DNA of 64,000 nt from Marsupella aquatica (taxonomy: Eukaryota; Marchantiophyta): the NCBI GenBank assembly GCA_973895155.1, contig OZ316895.1, positions 14,136,001 through 14,200,000 on the forward strand. Reading direction: 5' to 3'. Both the position numbers and the translations under genes were made by a program. Each line of letters opens with the position of its first letter. Positions within the stretch are counted from its first letter, which is position 1. Below are positions 39,001 through 50,643 of this stretch, piece after piece. The notes beneath the pieces are model-generated. The model worked only from the letters and a program-made list of their open reading frames with translations. It had not been told where the DNA came from and did no database searches.

Positions 39001-41511
39001 TATTGATTGGTTCAGTGGCCTTTCCTTGATTCAATCGACGATGCATATATGTAGACTTCGTTCTAGGTTAATACTTTCTATTCCGCTCTGCTCGTCGATA
39101 GGTTCACTGTACTGCGTTGTGGCTATAGCCTGCCTACCGGGTTGAAGCTCTCGCTCCGGAACAAAGCTGGCATAATCCTAATCAACCAATGAAAACACGC
39201 CTATCGAGCCAGTGAGCATGATTTTGTGTGTGTACTACATGAGATTGGGAGCGTACAGATTGATATCTTACAGATTTATGAGCAACGGAAAACTGCCAAT
39301 CCAAGCTGGAATGGGTCCAGAAAAATGATTGAAACTCAGAGATCTGAAAAAAAGAACAGGGAAAATAATGTACGAGTGAGACATCTGACGAACTGTTAAA
39401 AGTTTCCATCGAGTCAGGAATAACTTTCAACTTTTAACTTCGATACCGGCTACACCAATTCGGATCAAATTTTCAATTCCGAATCAAATCCGAATTGGTG
39501 TAGCCGGTAATGTTCCACGGAACACACAGCAGTTTTATTTCGGAAAAAGGTTTGGAGCAGCCAGCGAACCAACGGTAAACAGAAAATCTGTTCCTTACGA
39601 TTAGTACGCAAGTCAAAAGTATCATAACCTACTTTTCCTAGATTACCAGCATTCATTGTAACCATCACATGTCCTTTTAGCAATTTCATTTGATATGCTT
39701 AGAATTAAAGCACTCACAAATCAGTAAGACTTTGAAGGTTTGATAGCTCCTGTGGCAGCCCTGACAAATTGTTGTCGTACAGTTTTCTGTAACCCAGCCC
39801 GTGCAGACAACACATCAAATTCTGTCACCGTTGATGGAAGGACAAATGCATCCTTAATTCAGGGATCTAAAACAGGTCAAGAGTCTCAAGACATAGTGCA
39901 TAAACTGAACGCATTGCAATAAATGTCACCGCTCATTGAATAGGTATGGGCGGAGCAATTGATTCAAATCAGTTTCTGCGGGAGGATCGAAGCTTACAAC
40001 GTCACCAATTTGGTGAGGTTTCCAATCTGCGGAGGAATGGACCCATTGAGTGCATTTCCGTCGAGCATTCTGGCATTCAGGGAACAAGTTAGTGCAGGTA
40101 GTAGCTGGGACTATCGCATCGCATCCAATTCGACGCTGCCTACTACAACAAAAGACGAAGAACACTGCACATGTGCCCGTGCATGCCAGAAACGAGCCCG
40201 CAATCATGCAAAAGGTCCCGACACACCAGTTCAATTAGTTAAATAGATACTTCAACTCTTTAGTTCCGGTCCTCACTGACTGGCTGCGGAAGAAGGTATT
40301 TTCACATTTCTATGAACAGGTGCATTGTATAACTACTCCAAGCATCGTCCAGAACATTTCCAACAATCCATGTATTCAACTCTGAATGTGGTGGGGACTC
40401 ACAAAGTTGATAAGTTACTCAAAAGGCCAATACTGGAAGGGATCTTGCCAACCAAGCCCCAGTCTTCCACAGCAAGTTGCTGGAGATTGACTAGTTCCCC
40501 GATGCTCTCCTGACAGACAATGGCAAAGCGAACGATATTGTAAGAATTTCTTGAACAGAGAAAACACTTGACAATCAGGCATATCCAGGGTAGGTGTTCA
40601 TTTTGAAGCTAACACATTGTAGCAAAACAGAGAATTGATGAAGCTTAGAATCCACGATACTTTAAAATCATCTGGAACAATGTGCAGAATACGTTGATAT
40701 CAGCCACATACCGGAAGCGGGGACGAGACGTTAGCACCGCTTAATCTGAAATGTCACGTTGACGTGTTAGAAGCTTGACTGTGTGAGAAAGTCCACAACG
40801 AGCTACATGTACAAAAGGAAATTTCATTCCGCGCTAGGTCTTTCAGAAACGCCATCCACAATCAACTCTGACATGCACAATCGAGCCCTACGAATCCAAT
40901 TTTCAACGTTTGACGTAGTGTTCGGCAGGATTGACATACGCTACAGATATTATTGTCGTGTTTTGTGCATCGCATGTCACATATTGCCACTGGGAGCAGG
41001 TATTAAACTGGGGCGACCAAGTTTCCAGCAAGCTCGGATTTCCCCATCCCTGCTTGATGCTCAGTAGAACCGCGGCTGCAAGATCAAAATTCTCGAATTA
41101 AACCATAGCGTCACTGAGCCATCAGTGTCCACAACACATGAGAACCAGCTTCGTGCCATAATTTCGTCGTCCGTAGCTCGGGCTTAATTCCCGTCGCTGC
41201 TGTGTACGTGAGGGTCAAATCAAGTGAAGCGGAGCATTTGATGCCAGAAGCAATCGGAATTGTTTTTTCAAATAATGAGAAGCGTACTGGGGGTACGTGC
41301 AGGCCTGCTCAATGAAATAGAGTAACGAGAATCTTAACTGAGAGATTGGTCATGAAGACTTACTTTCGTTGCTAAGGTCAGCCGAAGCTTGTGGTAAACT
41401 CGTTGTAGCAAGTATCACGCAGCTGAAGCAAAGGATGACTGTCTGCCATGTCCTGCTTCTCCACTTTTGAAAGCCTTCAATGTTTACGGAGTTTGCCTGC
41501 GATCTTGCCAT
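33093..41511 (-). CDS. LRR receptor-like serine/threonine kinase, complete, 22 exons
   Basis: Plasma-membrane receptor kinase of 844 residues. Minus-strand exons: 41364-41511, 40940-41075, 40712-40745, 40403-40509, 39998-40069, 39718-39786, 39272-39343, 38752-38823, 38194-38265, 37802-37873, 37456-37527, 37052-37123, 36783-36854, 36522-36593, 36248-36310, 35975-36039, 35520-35711, 35006-35251, 34689-34748, 34269-34444, 33707-33955, 33093-33434. All phases agree. Order: N-terminal basic stretch then hydrophobic signal segment ([14 protein letters not shown]); LRR N-cap ([18 protein letters not shown]); about 11-12 LRRs (LxxNxLxGxIPxxLGNL); Cys-rich cap; transmembrane helix about 446-470 followed by RRK; kinase about 490-800 with GEGAFSTVY, Lys531, HRDIKSAN (Asp630), ADFGLG (Asp651), [10 protein letters not shown]; Ser/Thr-rich tail. 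It has all catalytic residues and is an RD kinase. The start is the ATG at 41511. Ligand unknown; subfamily not assigned. Confidence 0.94.
38839..38861 (-). pseudogene. Relic of an LRR exon end inside a receptor-kinase intron
   Basis: About 23 bp closely matching the 3' end and splice donor of the 69-nt LRR exon (39709-39732), in the same orientation and encoding SPTDL versus SLTDL before GTGAGTG. The rest of the exon is not recognisable. A C-run follows shortly after. Confidence 0.5.
38903..38921. repeat. Poly(C) tract
   Basis: Nineteen consecutive C residues within an intron of the receptor kinase gene. Length may be unreliable in sequencing. Confidence 0.9.
39444..39509. repeat. Perfect 22-bp inverted repeat (hairpin) in a receptor-kinase intron
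   Basis: Left arm 39444-39465 begins TACCGGCTACACC; right arm 39488-39509 is its exact reverse complement. The 22-nt spacer also contains AATTCCGAAT-like words. It lies in the intron between the exons at 39272-39343 and 39718-39786. Confidence 0.9.
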
Positions 41512-43120
41512 TTGGAGTTCAAGCAGCCTCCGAGACTCGCCAGCGTCTGTCAATGATTCCGATGAAGTACGAAATCTCCTCAAGTTCTACCAATGCAACC
41601 CGATGAAAGGCAATATCCTCAGCAACATAAACTTCTGTACAATCGCCACAGCTACAAGCTTCAAAAGCTACGCCAGCAGCATTTCCAACCAGAACAGATC
41701 GAGCCCGATACTCTGAAATCTACTTGTACGAGGGATCAAATTTGGTGGAATCTTAGCGTCTACCGTGTCTTCAAACTACTCGTCTAGCTTGGTAGTCGGA
41801 CTCGAGCTCCTTCCATCGATCTATTGCACATTAAAAAAGATTCAAGTCCTATACCACGATCCGCAAAGATCATGTAGGGCGAACTAAAACTTTTGGGCAG
41901 ATAGTGAAATTAGTTCCATGGTGTGGAGATCTTTGTTTCTACTTTTGTCGCGGAAAAAATTGATCCTTATGCAATGATATCGCTCTTTCAGTGGACTTTC
42001 AGATATGGGGACAGGAGCTTCTCAAAGATACACAAAGACACTTCAAAAGGATTGTAGGAAGTAGGATTGCAGGACTCTTCCACGAAATCCCCTCCGACAG
42101 ACTTGGCCGGGCCGGGTCCTGCAGCGGTCAATGGTGCAGACTTGGTGGGCACAGACTACAGGTAGGTAGCATCAAGGGGACTTCTTTGCAATATCTCCTT
42201 CACCCAGTCTATCCGTCTTACGCGCACATTTAGACACGTAAAATTTTGAGTCCACAAAATTCCGAACAGATAACTTTTTGAGGAACATTCCTAGAAATGC
42301 CGTCACTGTAAGCTAGGAATTAATCAATTTCTCCTTTTCACGTGCCATGCTTTCCACTTCTGCCTGTTTCCTCGAAACCACCACTCTAGCATGGAGCCTT
42401 GTCATCGACAACCGAAACGGTTTGATCCTTACAGAAAGTTGTTACAGACAAGAATTTAATCTGAATTCCTGCTCCAAATCTTGTCAAATGGACGCCCTGG
42501 TCATATCCCCGTGTGCTGTCTCGTGGTGCTGTTCGGTCCTTCCTGGTCAGAGTCCTTACTTGATGTCCAGTGCTGGGGCCCAAGTCACAGATTTACTACT
42601 ACCAAACAATTTCCTCGTACTTGGAATCTCCTTCTCTGAGACTCTGATCGATGGCCCACGGCTGCAACTTGGCACGGAAAACGAAATGATCAGGTTATGG
42701 ACTTTCTTGTGGGCCTCACGAGTAAGTTGCTGATCAGTTCAACTGTCTTGCGGCACACTCGGTCCCTAGATCCCAGCAGAAAAGGTGAACAAGTCGAACT
42801 GTACATGTAAACGAGAGTGAGACACTGATTAGACACACTGATTAGACTGGTTGTCTCGCACTCACCATCCATGTCCTGTAGTACTCGTTCATTATTACAT
42901 CCCAGCTGAGGAGTTGAAGGAGTAGTAGAACTGTACATGTAAAGAAAAGTGACACACTGATTAGACTGCCTCTCACTTACCATCCATGTCCTGTAGTGCT
43001 GGACCAAAAGCACCCAAAGCACGTCCCCATGAGACTATGGTCTTTCCCCTCTCTTTCCACTCAACACACTGCCATGGCTTTGTGTTCGAAAATGATATTT
43101 TTGGGCTCTTTTCTGCTTGA
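41512..43120. other. Upstream region of the receptor kinase gene
   Basis: Holds the expected promoter of the minus-strand receptor kinase. Seen: a duplicated block (from about 42795 and 42927) with GAACTGTACATGTAA and CCATCCATGTCCTGTAGT. No gene recognised. Confidence 0.55.
42795..43005. repeat. Tandem duplication of about 132 bp
   Basis: GAACTGTACATGTAA, GACACTGATTAGAC-like and CCATCCATGTCCTGTAGT blocks occur in the same order twice. On the minus strand each copy places ACAGGACATGGATG directly before GT(G/A)AGTG, which looks like a duplicated splice donor. Confidence 0.75.
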
Positions 43121-43600
43121 CACACAGCCATGGCTTTGTGTTCAAAAGTATGGTATTTTTGGGGTCCAAAGCACATAAACACAACAAGAACAAAGACATT
43201 TGAACTCAAACACAAAGTTTATTTAACACAACCAACATATTGTTTTATAAAATTAAAGTCATTCCAAGGAAAGTTTATTTAACACAAACTAGCAGGGGTT
43301 GTGGTAGAGGTTTCACAAAGTTTATTTAACACAAACAAGCAGGGGTTGCGGTCGAGGTTTGATCCTATTACCTGTTCTATACAAATTTATGAATGATATG
43401 ACAACTCCAATATTTGAACACAAACTTAGTCAATATTCAACACATAGCTCATTATTGATTGCAGCATTGTGCAAGTACCAAAAAACATGAAAATATATAG
43501 TCAAAACTCAAATACAATGCCCCAAAAACACTATTTGAATAGAGCGCCCCATGGCCCACTATCCAAATAGAGCATCATGGCGCTATGTTTGGGGGAAGGC
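43121..43600 (+). repeat. Dispersed repeat, copy B
   Basis: Same family as 13768-14170: shared GCCATGGCTTTGTGTTCAAA start, TTGAACTCAAACACAA, an internal ATGATATGACAA tract and GCCCCATGGCCCACTATC near the end. It has an extra duplicated CACAAAGTTTATTTAACACA segment at 43216-43345. Confidence 0.75.
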
Positions 43601-44110
43601 GACTAGTAGTGAGTATTTGTTGGGTCCAATTTCTGGCAAATCATGGATGAGGGTTCTTAAAACTCATTCATCATTGGGTCCCATTTAATCTCCAAATCAT
43701 GGACATTCAAGGGTTTTCTGTAACTCAGGGTGGCTTTAGAAGGCTTTACAAGACAATGGGGGCATTTGCAAGATTTTTTCACCAGAGTAGACTAGAGGGC
43801 CATTAGCCATAACACAGACTAAAAGATAGTGTACCAGGGAATCCTTTTGATGACTCCAAGTAATTCTTTGGCTGGAGTCTTTCTAACTATATAAATTACT
43901 GCAAAGGAGACATGATTTCAAAGGCAAGTCTTTCTAGCTATGACAACATAAGATTTTATAAAGGACTTGTGGGTCCAGTTTTAATGCAAATGACTCAAAA
44001 TATGAATGAAGGTGGGGAGGTGATCTAAAGTCTAGGGCCAAAATGTGCTTCACATTAAGCAAAAAACTGGGCCCCACTCCATTCCCTGCAGGGTGGGCAC
44101 TGGGTCACTA

Positions 44111-44404
44111 CATGGAGGGCCATACATCGCGTGCAACGATTTAGGATTTGACCCCCCTAACTTATAAATGAAAAATATTTTTTTGCAAAACCCTTTCTTC
44201 CTTTAAATTTTGTCATTTTTACTAAAAAACCCCTAAAAACTTTAAAGAAAGTATTTTTTACAATTAAATAGGCATATGTGTTCTTTAAAGTTAACTAGTC
44301 AATAAAACATACCCTATGTGTTCTTCCACCAAACTTTGGAAGTCTTTCGTCACACCTATTTAAATGGGCTTATACTTCGTCGCACGTGATGTGCCACTTC
44401 CATG
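44111..44404. mobile_element. MITE-like element, copy 1
   Basis: About 294 bp with imperfect terminal inverted repeats of about 29 bp: left CATGGAGGGC...CATCGCGTGCAACGA, right arm reversed CATGGAAGTG...CATCACGTGCGACGA. AT-rich interior without coding capacity. A diverged copy in the same orientation lies at 47300-47562. Confidence 0.7.
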
Positions 44405-47299
44405 GAAGTGAACCCCCCAGGGTGGGCACTTTTATGGAAAGAACCGGCCCCGAGATTTTGTAAAGTGAATTGCATCAATATCTCCTCAATGGATGACCCT
44501 GATCACATTGGAGACCAAAAAATGTGGAAACAGCCACCAATGTCTTGTAAAGCCACCCTCAATTATGTGAGTCATTGGGTATTTCTATTCAAGGTTGCCC
44601 TAGCATCTAGAGCTCCCCTATCATGAATACGTGAGGGTGTAGGTCTCTACATTCCTCAATGCTAGTAGGAGAGCATGGATTCACAATGTAGGGTATGAGT
44701 GTGGAGAGCATGGATCCACAATTGATGCAGACTTTCTTGACATTGGTGGTTGCAAGAAAGATAGCCTTTGTAGGTTACTTTTTGGTCCTTGTTCCTTCAT
44801 AGGCTTTTTGTTGGGGACCCCTTGGCTTGTTTTTCTTGGGGCCCTTTCCCCTCTTTCCTCCCCTTCATTGGGTTGCTTTGCCTTTGGGATCATGTCTCCA
44901 GGTTCGGCATTTTTTGCCCTTGGGTACTGTGATATACAGATAGCCCACAGCCTGTTGCATTTCTCCATTGTGGTTTCCAAGTGCAAGCTTGTGTATGGCT
45001 AATGCATAGGCGAAAGACTTCACACTTAGGGGGCTCCACAAGAACTCAGGGGAACAGTCATTTTCTTCAATATGTGAGATGCAATCCTAGCCATTCAAAT
45101 GTGTGAACTATGTCACCTCACTTCACATGAACTTGGTGGCACAATCAGGCAAAATATCCTAGTCAATTGCTAGTGGGCCCCCTTTTTCTGATGTGTCCAT
45201 GTTTTTTTTGTCAACAACTTAGACCTCCTCTTGACATGGTCTAATTAATCTGAGAATGGACCAAGCCACCATTTCTATTCCGGGTCTTTGCATTTTATGA
45301 GCCCGATGCTTGTGCATTGCACACAAGAGTTTGAGGTGAGAAAAGATGTGGAGGTGAGGAAAAGATGTTACTTAAGGTGAAAATATTTGATGAAAGGTGA
45401 GGAAAGGAAGTCCAGGTGAGAAAAATATATCAAGGAGAGAAAAGATGGTGAGGTGAGAAAAATATTAATATGTAAAGATGAGGAAAAATTGTTGAGGAGA
45501 GAAAAGATGTCAACCTTGGAAAAGATGTTGTGGAAAGATAAATATTTAAAGATTAGAAAAATATGTCAAGGCAAAGCAAGAAAATACATGCATTGCAATG
45601 TAATTGTCAAGGCCATATAGTTGTTGTGGTAATGTTTGATAACCTGTGCATTGCACATAGAAATTGGAGACATGAGATAAGGACCGCCACGTCATAGAGT
45701 TAAAGCACAATCGAGTGACAGAGGAAAATACGGTTTCTTTTAATTTTTTAAATTTTTAGAGAAATATTATTTTATTGCAGTTTTTCAAAAAAATTCAAAC
45801 TTTTTTTTTCAATTTTTTAATTTTAATTTAAACACATTAATGATTTTTCATCACATGCAGGTTCAAGTAGGCTAATGGGCAACTTGGGCAGACATTTATT
45901 TTGAATGAAGTGTATGGATCTGATGACCTAAACAAAACAAAGGGTCGATACTTTGGTTCCTGTATTTTATCAGTTTGTAAAGGGAAGATTCACACCTTTT
46001 TGGGATGATAGGGTACTATAGTGGTAGATACTATCTCATCTCATCTACCAGTCGAGCTGGTGCCAGAATGGTAGGGTTTCTTACATTATTGCGTTGCTAA
46101 CATCTGAAAATAATTGTCAGGTGAAATCGCAAAAACAATTTCCCAAGAACTATGGTATCAACACGACAATTACCATGCCTATCAGTACCCATTGGATTAT
46201 TTTTTCTAGACAATCATGGCTTTTTCATAGTATTTTAGTTGCAAATGTGTTAGATACATCCCATTGTTGATATGCAATTGATCATCAATTTAGAGTTCAG
46301 TCTTATTGAGTCACTTTCTCGCTTCCAATATGCTGTTCTGTATCACTAATGTACTTTCAATATGACAAATAGTTAGGAAAGCACGAGGTGAAAGGAAATC
46401 AAACGCAACCAACTGGGTCAGTCAGGCTCACTGCTGTGAATCAATTTGCTCATGGAGTCAAATTGGCTAAGTTTGGAGCTGAGCCTCTATTTGGGCAAGA
46501 ATGGCCGAACCTTTTGAGATTCTCATCGAGTGTCACTTATCTCTTTCCAAAATCTAAATAATTGATTTGCAAAATTTTACTATTTTGAAAGCATTCATCA
46601 AACGTCTAAACCTGATGTTTATAAAAAATACTCCTGACGTTTCGTGCAAGCACTTTTCCCCGGTTAGAATCTGCAGGATTTTATGTTTGCACCATAACAT
46701 GCAAAAGTATATAATACAGCGGTATCAAATATTGTCTTGGTCATCATTGAAATTTTACAGTTTGCAAGTGTCCAAAAAATAAAAGAATCAGTTCAAAGAG
46801 AACTAATGATGACAAAGTGTGAAATGTTTTTAGTGGGAATGAACGAGCATCTCACGATTGTCCAAGCACTCAGGAAATGGGCAAACAAACACAAAAAACA
46901 AACACAAAAAGGAACCACCTTAACACAATGCAAGAGGATCAAGGAGTATTCTCCCTCCGTGATCCATGCAAGGAAATATTTATACATGCTCAATACAATG
47001 ATAGTACATAGTTTCATGTACTATTGGTTAAAGTTTAATTACATATACTACTTTAGTCAATAGGGTACTAATCAAATCAGAACTATTCTCCCAGTTTTTG
47101 TAGTGATTTTTCACAATCATTATCCCTATCATTTTTAGTGCCAAAAAAACAAAAGCAATAAGGCTCAATGACATAGTAAAGAGCAGGGCAAGGGAGTTTA
47201 TGGCAAGTTGTTGGGCCAGGGGCACACTCGCAATGCAGGGCAACCCCTAAGGGCTCTAACCTTGCATGGGTGCGCAGGGGGAGCTCGAGGGTCTCACTA
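44405..47299. other. Repeat-rich intergenic stretch
   Basis: No gene. Contains AAGATG-rich degenerate tracts at 45300-45560, each side marked by the word GTGCATTGCACA (about 45314 and 45648). Confidence 0.5.
45300..45660 (+). repeat. AAGATGT/GAGGTGAG-rich degenerate tandem tract
   Basis: After GTGCATTGCACACAAG come about ten loose copies of GAGGTGAGAAAAGATGT-like words, then a second GTGCATTGCACA at about 45648. Related tracts with the same leading word lie at 51820-52110 (plus) and 47700-47940 (minus). Confidence 0.6.
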
Positions 47300-47562
47300 T
47301 ATGGGGACCTCCTCATCGCCTGCGACGTTTTTAGGTCTCGGACCCCCTAAAATGTAAGAAAAAGAATTATTTTTTAACCCCTATAAAGTTGGAATATTCT
47401 TGGAATATTCTAAAAATTGGATTAAAAAGATTCTAATGTTCTTATAAGTCTCAAAATTGAATTTAAAAAACCCTATTGTTCTTCTACAAAAAATTTTAAG
47501 TCTTCCCTTAGAACCAATAAAATGACCATATCCTTCGTCGCACGTGATATGCCATTTTTGTG
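47300..47562. mobile_element. MITE-like element, copy 2
   Basis: Diverged relative of 44111-44404: left end ATGGGGACCTCCTCATCGCC then TGCGACG, right end CGTCGCACGTGATATGCC. Both copies share a GACCCCCTAA motif just inside the left end and TTCGTCGCACGTGAT at the right. Confidence 0.7.
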
Positions 47563-48765
47563 GAAATGAAACCCCCGAGAGGGGGAGGAGGAAGTGGAGG
47601 CAGGGTGAATAAGGAGACAAAAAAATAGTGAAAAGGAGGGACAATTGGAGGGGGGGTAAGGTTTACAAGGGAAAATGTCAAATAAAAAAGAACCAAGAAA
47701 AGGCCCACTCATTTTGTTATGCTTTTGTGGGGGTCATATCCAGTCCTTTTCCTCCATGACACTTCTTTTCCTTGATGACTTCCGATCCTCCACAACAGCT
47801 CTGGCATAATTGACAAAATTTTCTATGCAAAGACATCTTTTGCAATATCTTCTCCACCTCTATATCACATGCACAATTACATTTGTTTGACATGGACATC
47901 TTTTATGCATTGGCATCTTAAATTGTGCAACGCACTGGTGTTGAACATGACCATAATGACTTTATAGTTATGCAAGGGTTGCACATAACATGCCTCAACA
48001 ACTACCTTGCAATTCACGCCTACATTTCCTTGACTTGACATCTTTGCTTAGCCTTGAACATTTTCTTATCTTGACATATTTTTCTCCTCCTCTAGTTGCC
48101 TTGCAAGTACAACATTACAAATTATTTTATGACCCAATGTATTCATCAAGTAATGGGCTCCAAACTCCCATGGACCATCAAACTGTGGTCCCCCAGCAGT
48201 GTCCAACATGGTGTATGTCCTGGCTTCAGTTTCTGGTAACAGCACTTGAAAAAAAGAATAAAAAGAACAAATCAACCAACCCAGACATTGTTCAAGTTAG
48301 AGACAAGTACAGTAGAGAAGGATCTTAAATACCCTCGCATAGCCTATTATGAGCATACATTTCATACAAACTCAATAAAATACCAAAAAAAAAATTATTT
48401 AAAATAACCTAAACTATTATTTTTATACAAGGGACATATATGTATAGAAGTAAAATCCCAGATGGACGACTACAGTAGTTTGTGTCTAGCCATCTAAATC
48501 TGCAGTAGCTATTTGGCAAAATCTAAATCTCCAATAGCTATTTGGCTCAACATAAATTTCCAATAGCTATTTGACTATTTGGTAAATGACTTTGACTTCC
48601 TCAAACATTTTCAATCAACTACTATATAGTATAGCATGTTCGTACTGGAACATGACTCTATTTTTGTCTTTATTTTTGTCTTGTAGTGATATGTAATTTA
48701 TTTGACTTATTTTATTGATAAAAGAAGTAGATACATGTAAACTATATGCGAATAAATTGATCTGA
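47563..48765. other. Intergenic stretch with a minus-strand GTGCGTTGCACA tract
   Basis: No gene. Around 47700-47940 the minus strand reads GTGCGTTGCACA followed by several AAAGATGTC words, like the tracts at 45.3 and 51.8 kb. The words TTGGCAAA and CTATTTGGC recur at 48510-48600. Confidence 0.5.
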
Positions 48766-50643
48766 GATTTACTGTTTTGCCACTTTTTTTTTGCAAAATT
48801 ACTACCTTGCCATGGTTTTTAGATTATTTACTAGAATGCCACCTTTTTTCAGCAGTGGTTAAGCCTATGGTTAACTCATACTCATCCGACGACCAAAATC
48901 ATGCCACATGTCTGCATCCAATGGTGGGGATTTCCCTCAAAAAAATCTCTACCCACCTTGTTCTGCCCCAGCTGAAGGGGTTCATTGCCTAGTGTGAGCT
49001 CACCCCTGCCCGCCCTCTCCCACTGTCGAAAACCTCTCCCTGATATTTTTGGTTCATTTCTATCAATCCCGTCGCCTCCTAATCCTTGCTTTTAGGGTAG
49101 GAGCAAAACACAAACATTGCAGTCACGTTTTCCCCAAAGAAAATGTGATTTGAATATAGGACTTGCAATTTCGCCAAAGGAAACGGGAGTTGACAGTGAC
49201 AGTAGACCTTCCACTTCTGTGTCATGTATCTTTGCATCGGGTAGGTCAAAACGAGCGTGGAGTAGCTTGTTAGAATCATGACTTTCCCCTCCATATTCTC
49301 CCCTCCCCTCCACTCCCTCTCCTGTCTCCATAGCCATTACATTCAAGTCGTGTATTTCCCAAAGAAAATGCAATTTTTCTGTCAAAACATCAATTTTTTT
49401 GCAGCACAGTCCACCTGAACTTTGATTAGCATATCTTTGGATTGGATAGACAAAAACGAGCATGGAGTAGCTCGTTGGAACCACAATTCTCCCCTCCATA
49501 GTCTCCCCTCCACTCCCCTCCCTCTCCTACCTTCATAGCCACTACATTCAAATCGTGTTTTCTCCAAAGAAACACAACTTTTCTGTCGAAAAATCAGTTT
49601 TCTGGCAGCACAGTCCACCTGAACTTCGATTAGCATATCTTTGGACTGGATAGACAAAAACAAGCGTGGAGTACCTCGTTTGAACCACAATTCTCCCCTC
49701 CATAGTCCCCCCTCCACTACCCTCCCTGTTCTGCCTCCATAGCCACTAATTCAGATCACAAATTCCCCTGCAAAAATTAGTTTTTTCAGCAGCATAGTTC
49801 GTTCAACTTTGATTTGACATATCTTTGGGTTGGGCAGACAAAAATGAGCGTGGAGTAGCTTGTTGGGATCGTGTCTTCCCCTTCCATAACCTCCTCTCCT
49901 CTCCCATCCCTTTACTACCATTTATTAGACCATTTTACCCCTAGATTGCTGCCCAAATTGAGCTGTGATTTCTTTCGGTTTTCACCAGAATCTCAGAAGC
50001 TGTTGACTTTGCGACTCTGATTTGTCTTGGAGATTTTGTAAGTAGGCAACATTGCAAGAGAGGGCAAGCTTGGGGAAGAATGGATTGTCTGCAATCAACT
50101 TCTTGGAGGAGTTTTGTGGCCTGGTCTTGGCTTGAGATTCAACCCAAATTTCAAGCTTGTAGCTGGACTTATGAGCAATTGTTTCTGGTTTTCAAATGAA
50201 TTACTAGAATGCATCCTATGAATTACTAGAATGCATCCGTCCTGTATTCAAATCGCATTTTCTTTGGGAAAAACGTGAGTGCAATGTTTGTGTTTTGCTC
50301 CTACCCTAAAAGCAAGGATTAGGAGGCGACGGGATTGATAGGAACGAACCAAAAATATCAGGGAGAGGTTTTCGACAGTGGGAGAGGGCGGGCAGGGGTG
50401 AGCTCACACTAGGCAATGAACCCCTTCAGCTGGGGCAGAACAAGGTGGGTAGAGATTTTTTTGAGGGAAATCCCCGCCATTGGATGCAGATATGTGGCAT
50501 GATTTCGGTCATCGGATGAGTATGAGTTAACCATAGGTGGTTAACTTAACCACTGCTGCAAAAAGGTGGCATTCTAGTAAATAATCTAAAAACCATGGCA
50601 AGGTAATAATTTTGCACAAAAAGGTGGCAAAACAGTAAATATC
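48766..50643. mobile_element. Long inverted-repeat element, arms of about 400 bp
   Basis: Arms 48766-49164 and 50242-50643 are near-perfect reverse complements; both begin ATTTACTGTTTTGCCAC reading inward and contain ACCTTGCCATGG, AGCTGAAGGGGTTCATTGCC and AAAGCAAGGATTAGGAGGCG words. Similarity fades gradually outside, so ends and any target-site duplication are uncertain. The interior carries a 205-bp tandem array and no transposase frame. It could be a non-autonomous Mutator-like or foldback element. Confidence 0.8.
49140..49940. repeat. 205-bp tandem array, four copies, inside the inverted-repeat element
   Basis: The anchor word CGTGGAGTA(G/C)C (CATGG in copy 2) occurs at about 49256, 49461, 49665 and 49849, giving periods of 205, 204 and 184 bp. 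Each unit has a CCCCTCCA(C/T)-rich segment, a CCAAAGAAA block and a GATTAGCATATCTTTGG block. Confidence 0.88.

Noticed and set aside
42797-43022. Repeated ACAGGACATGGATG plus GT donor as real exons
   Set aside because: The two copies belong to a tandem duplication and no flanking exons in phase were found.
49079-49717. Three overlapping minus-strand frames with shared peptide stretches
   Set aside because: They are translations of the 205-bp tandem array, not paralogous proteins.
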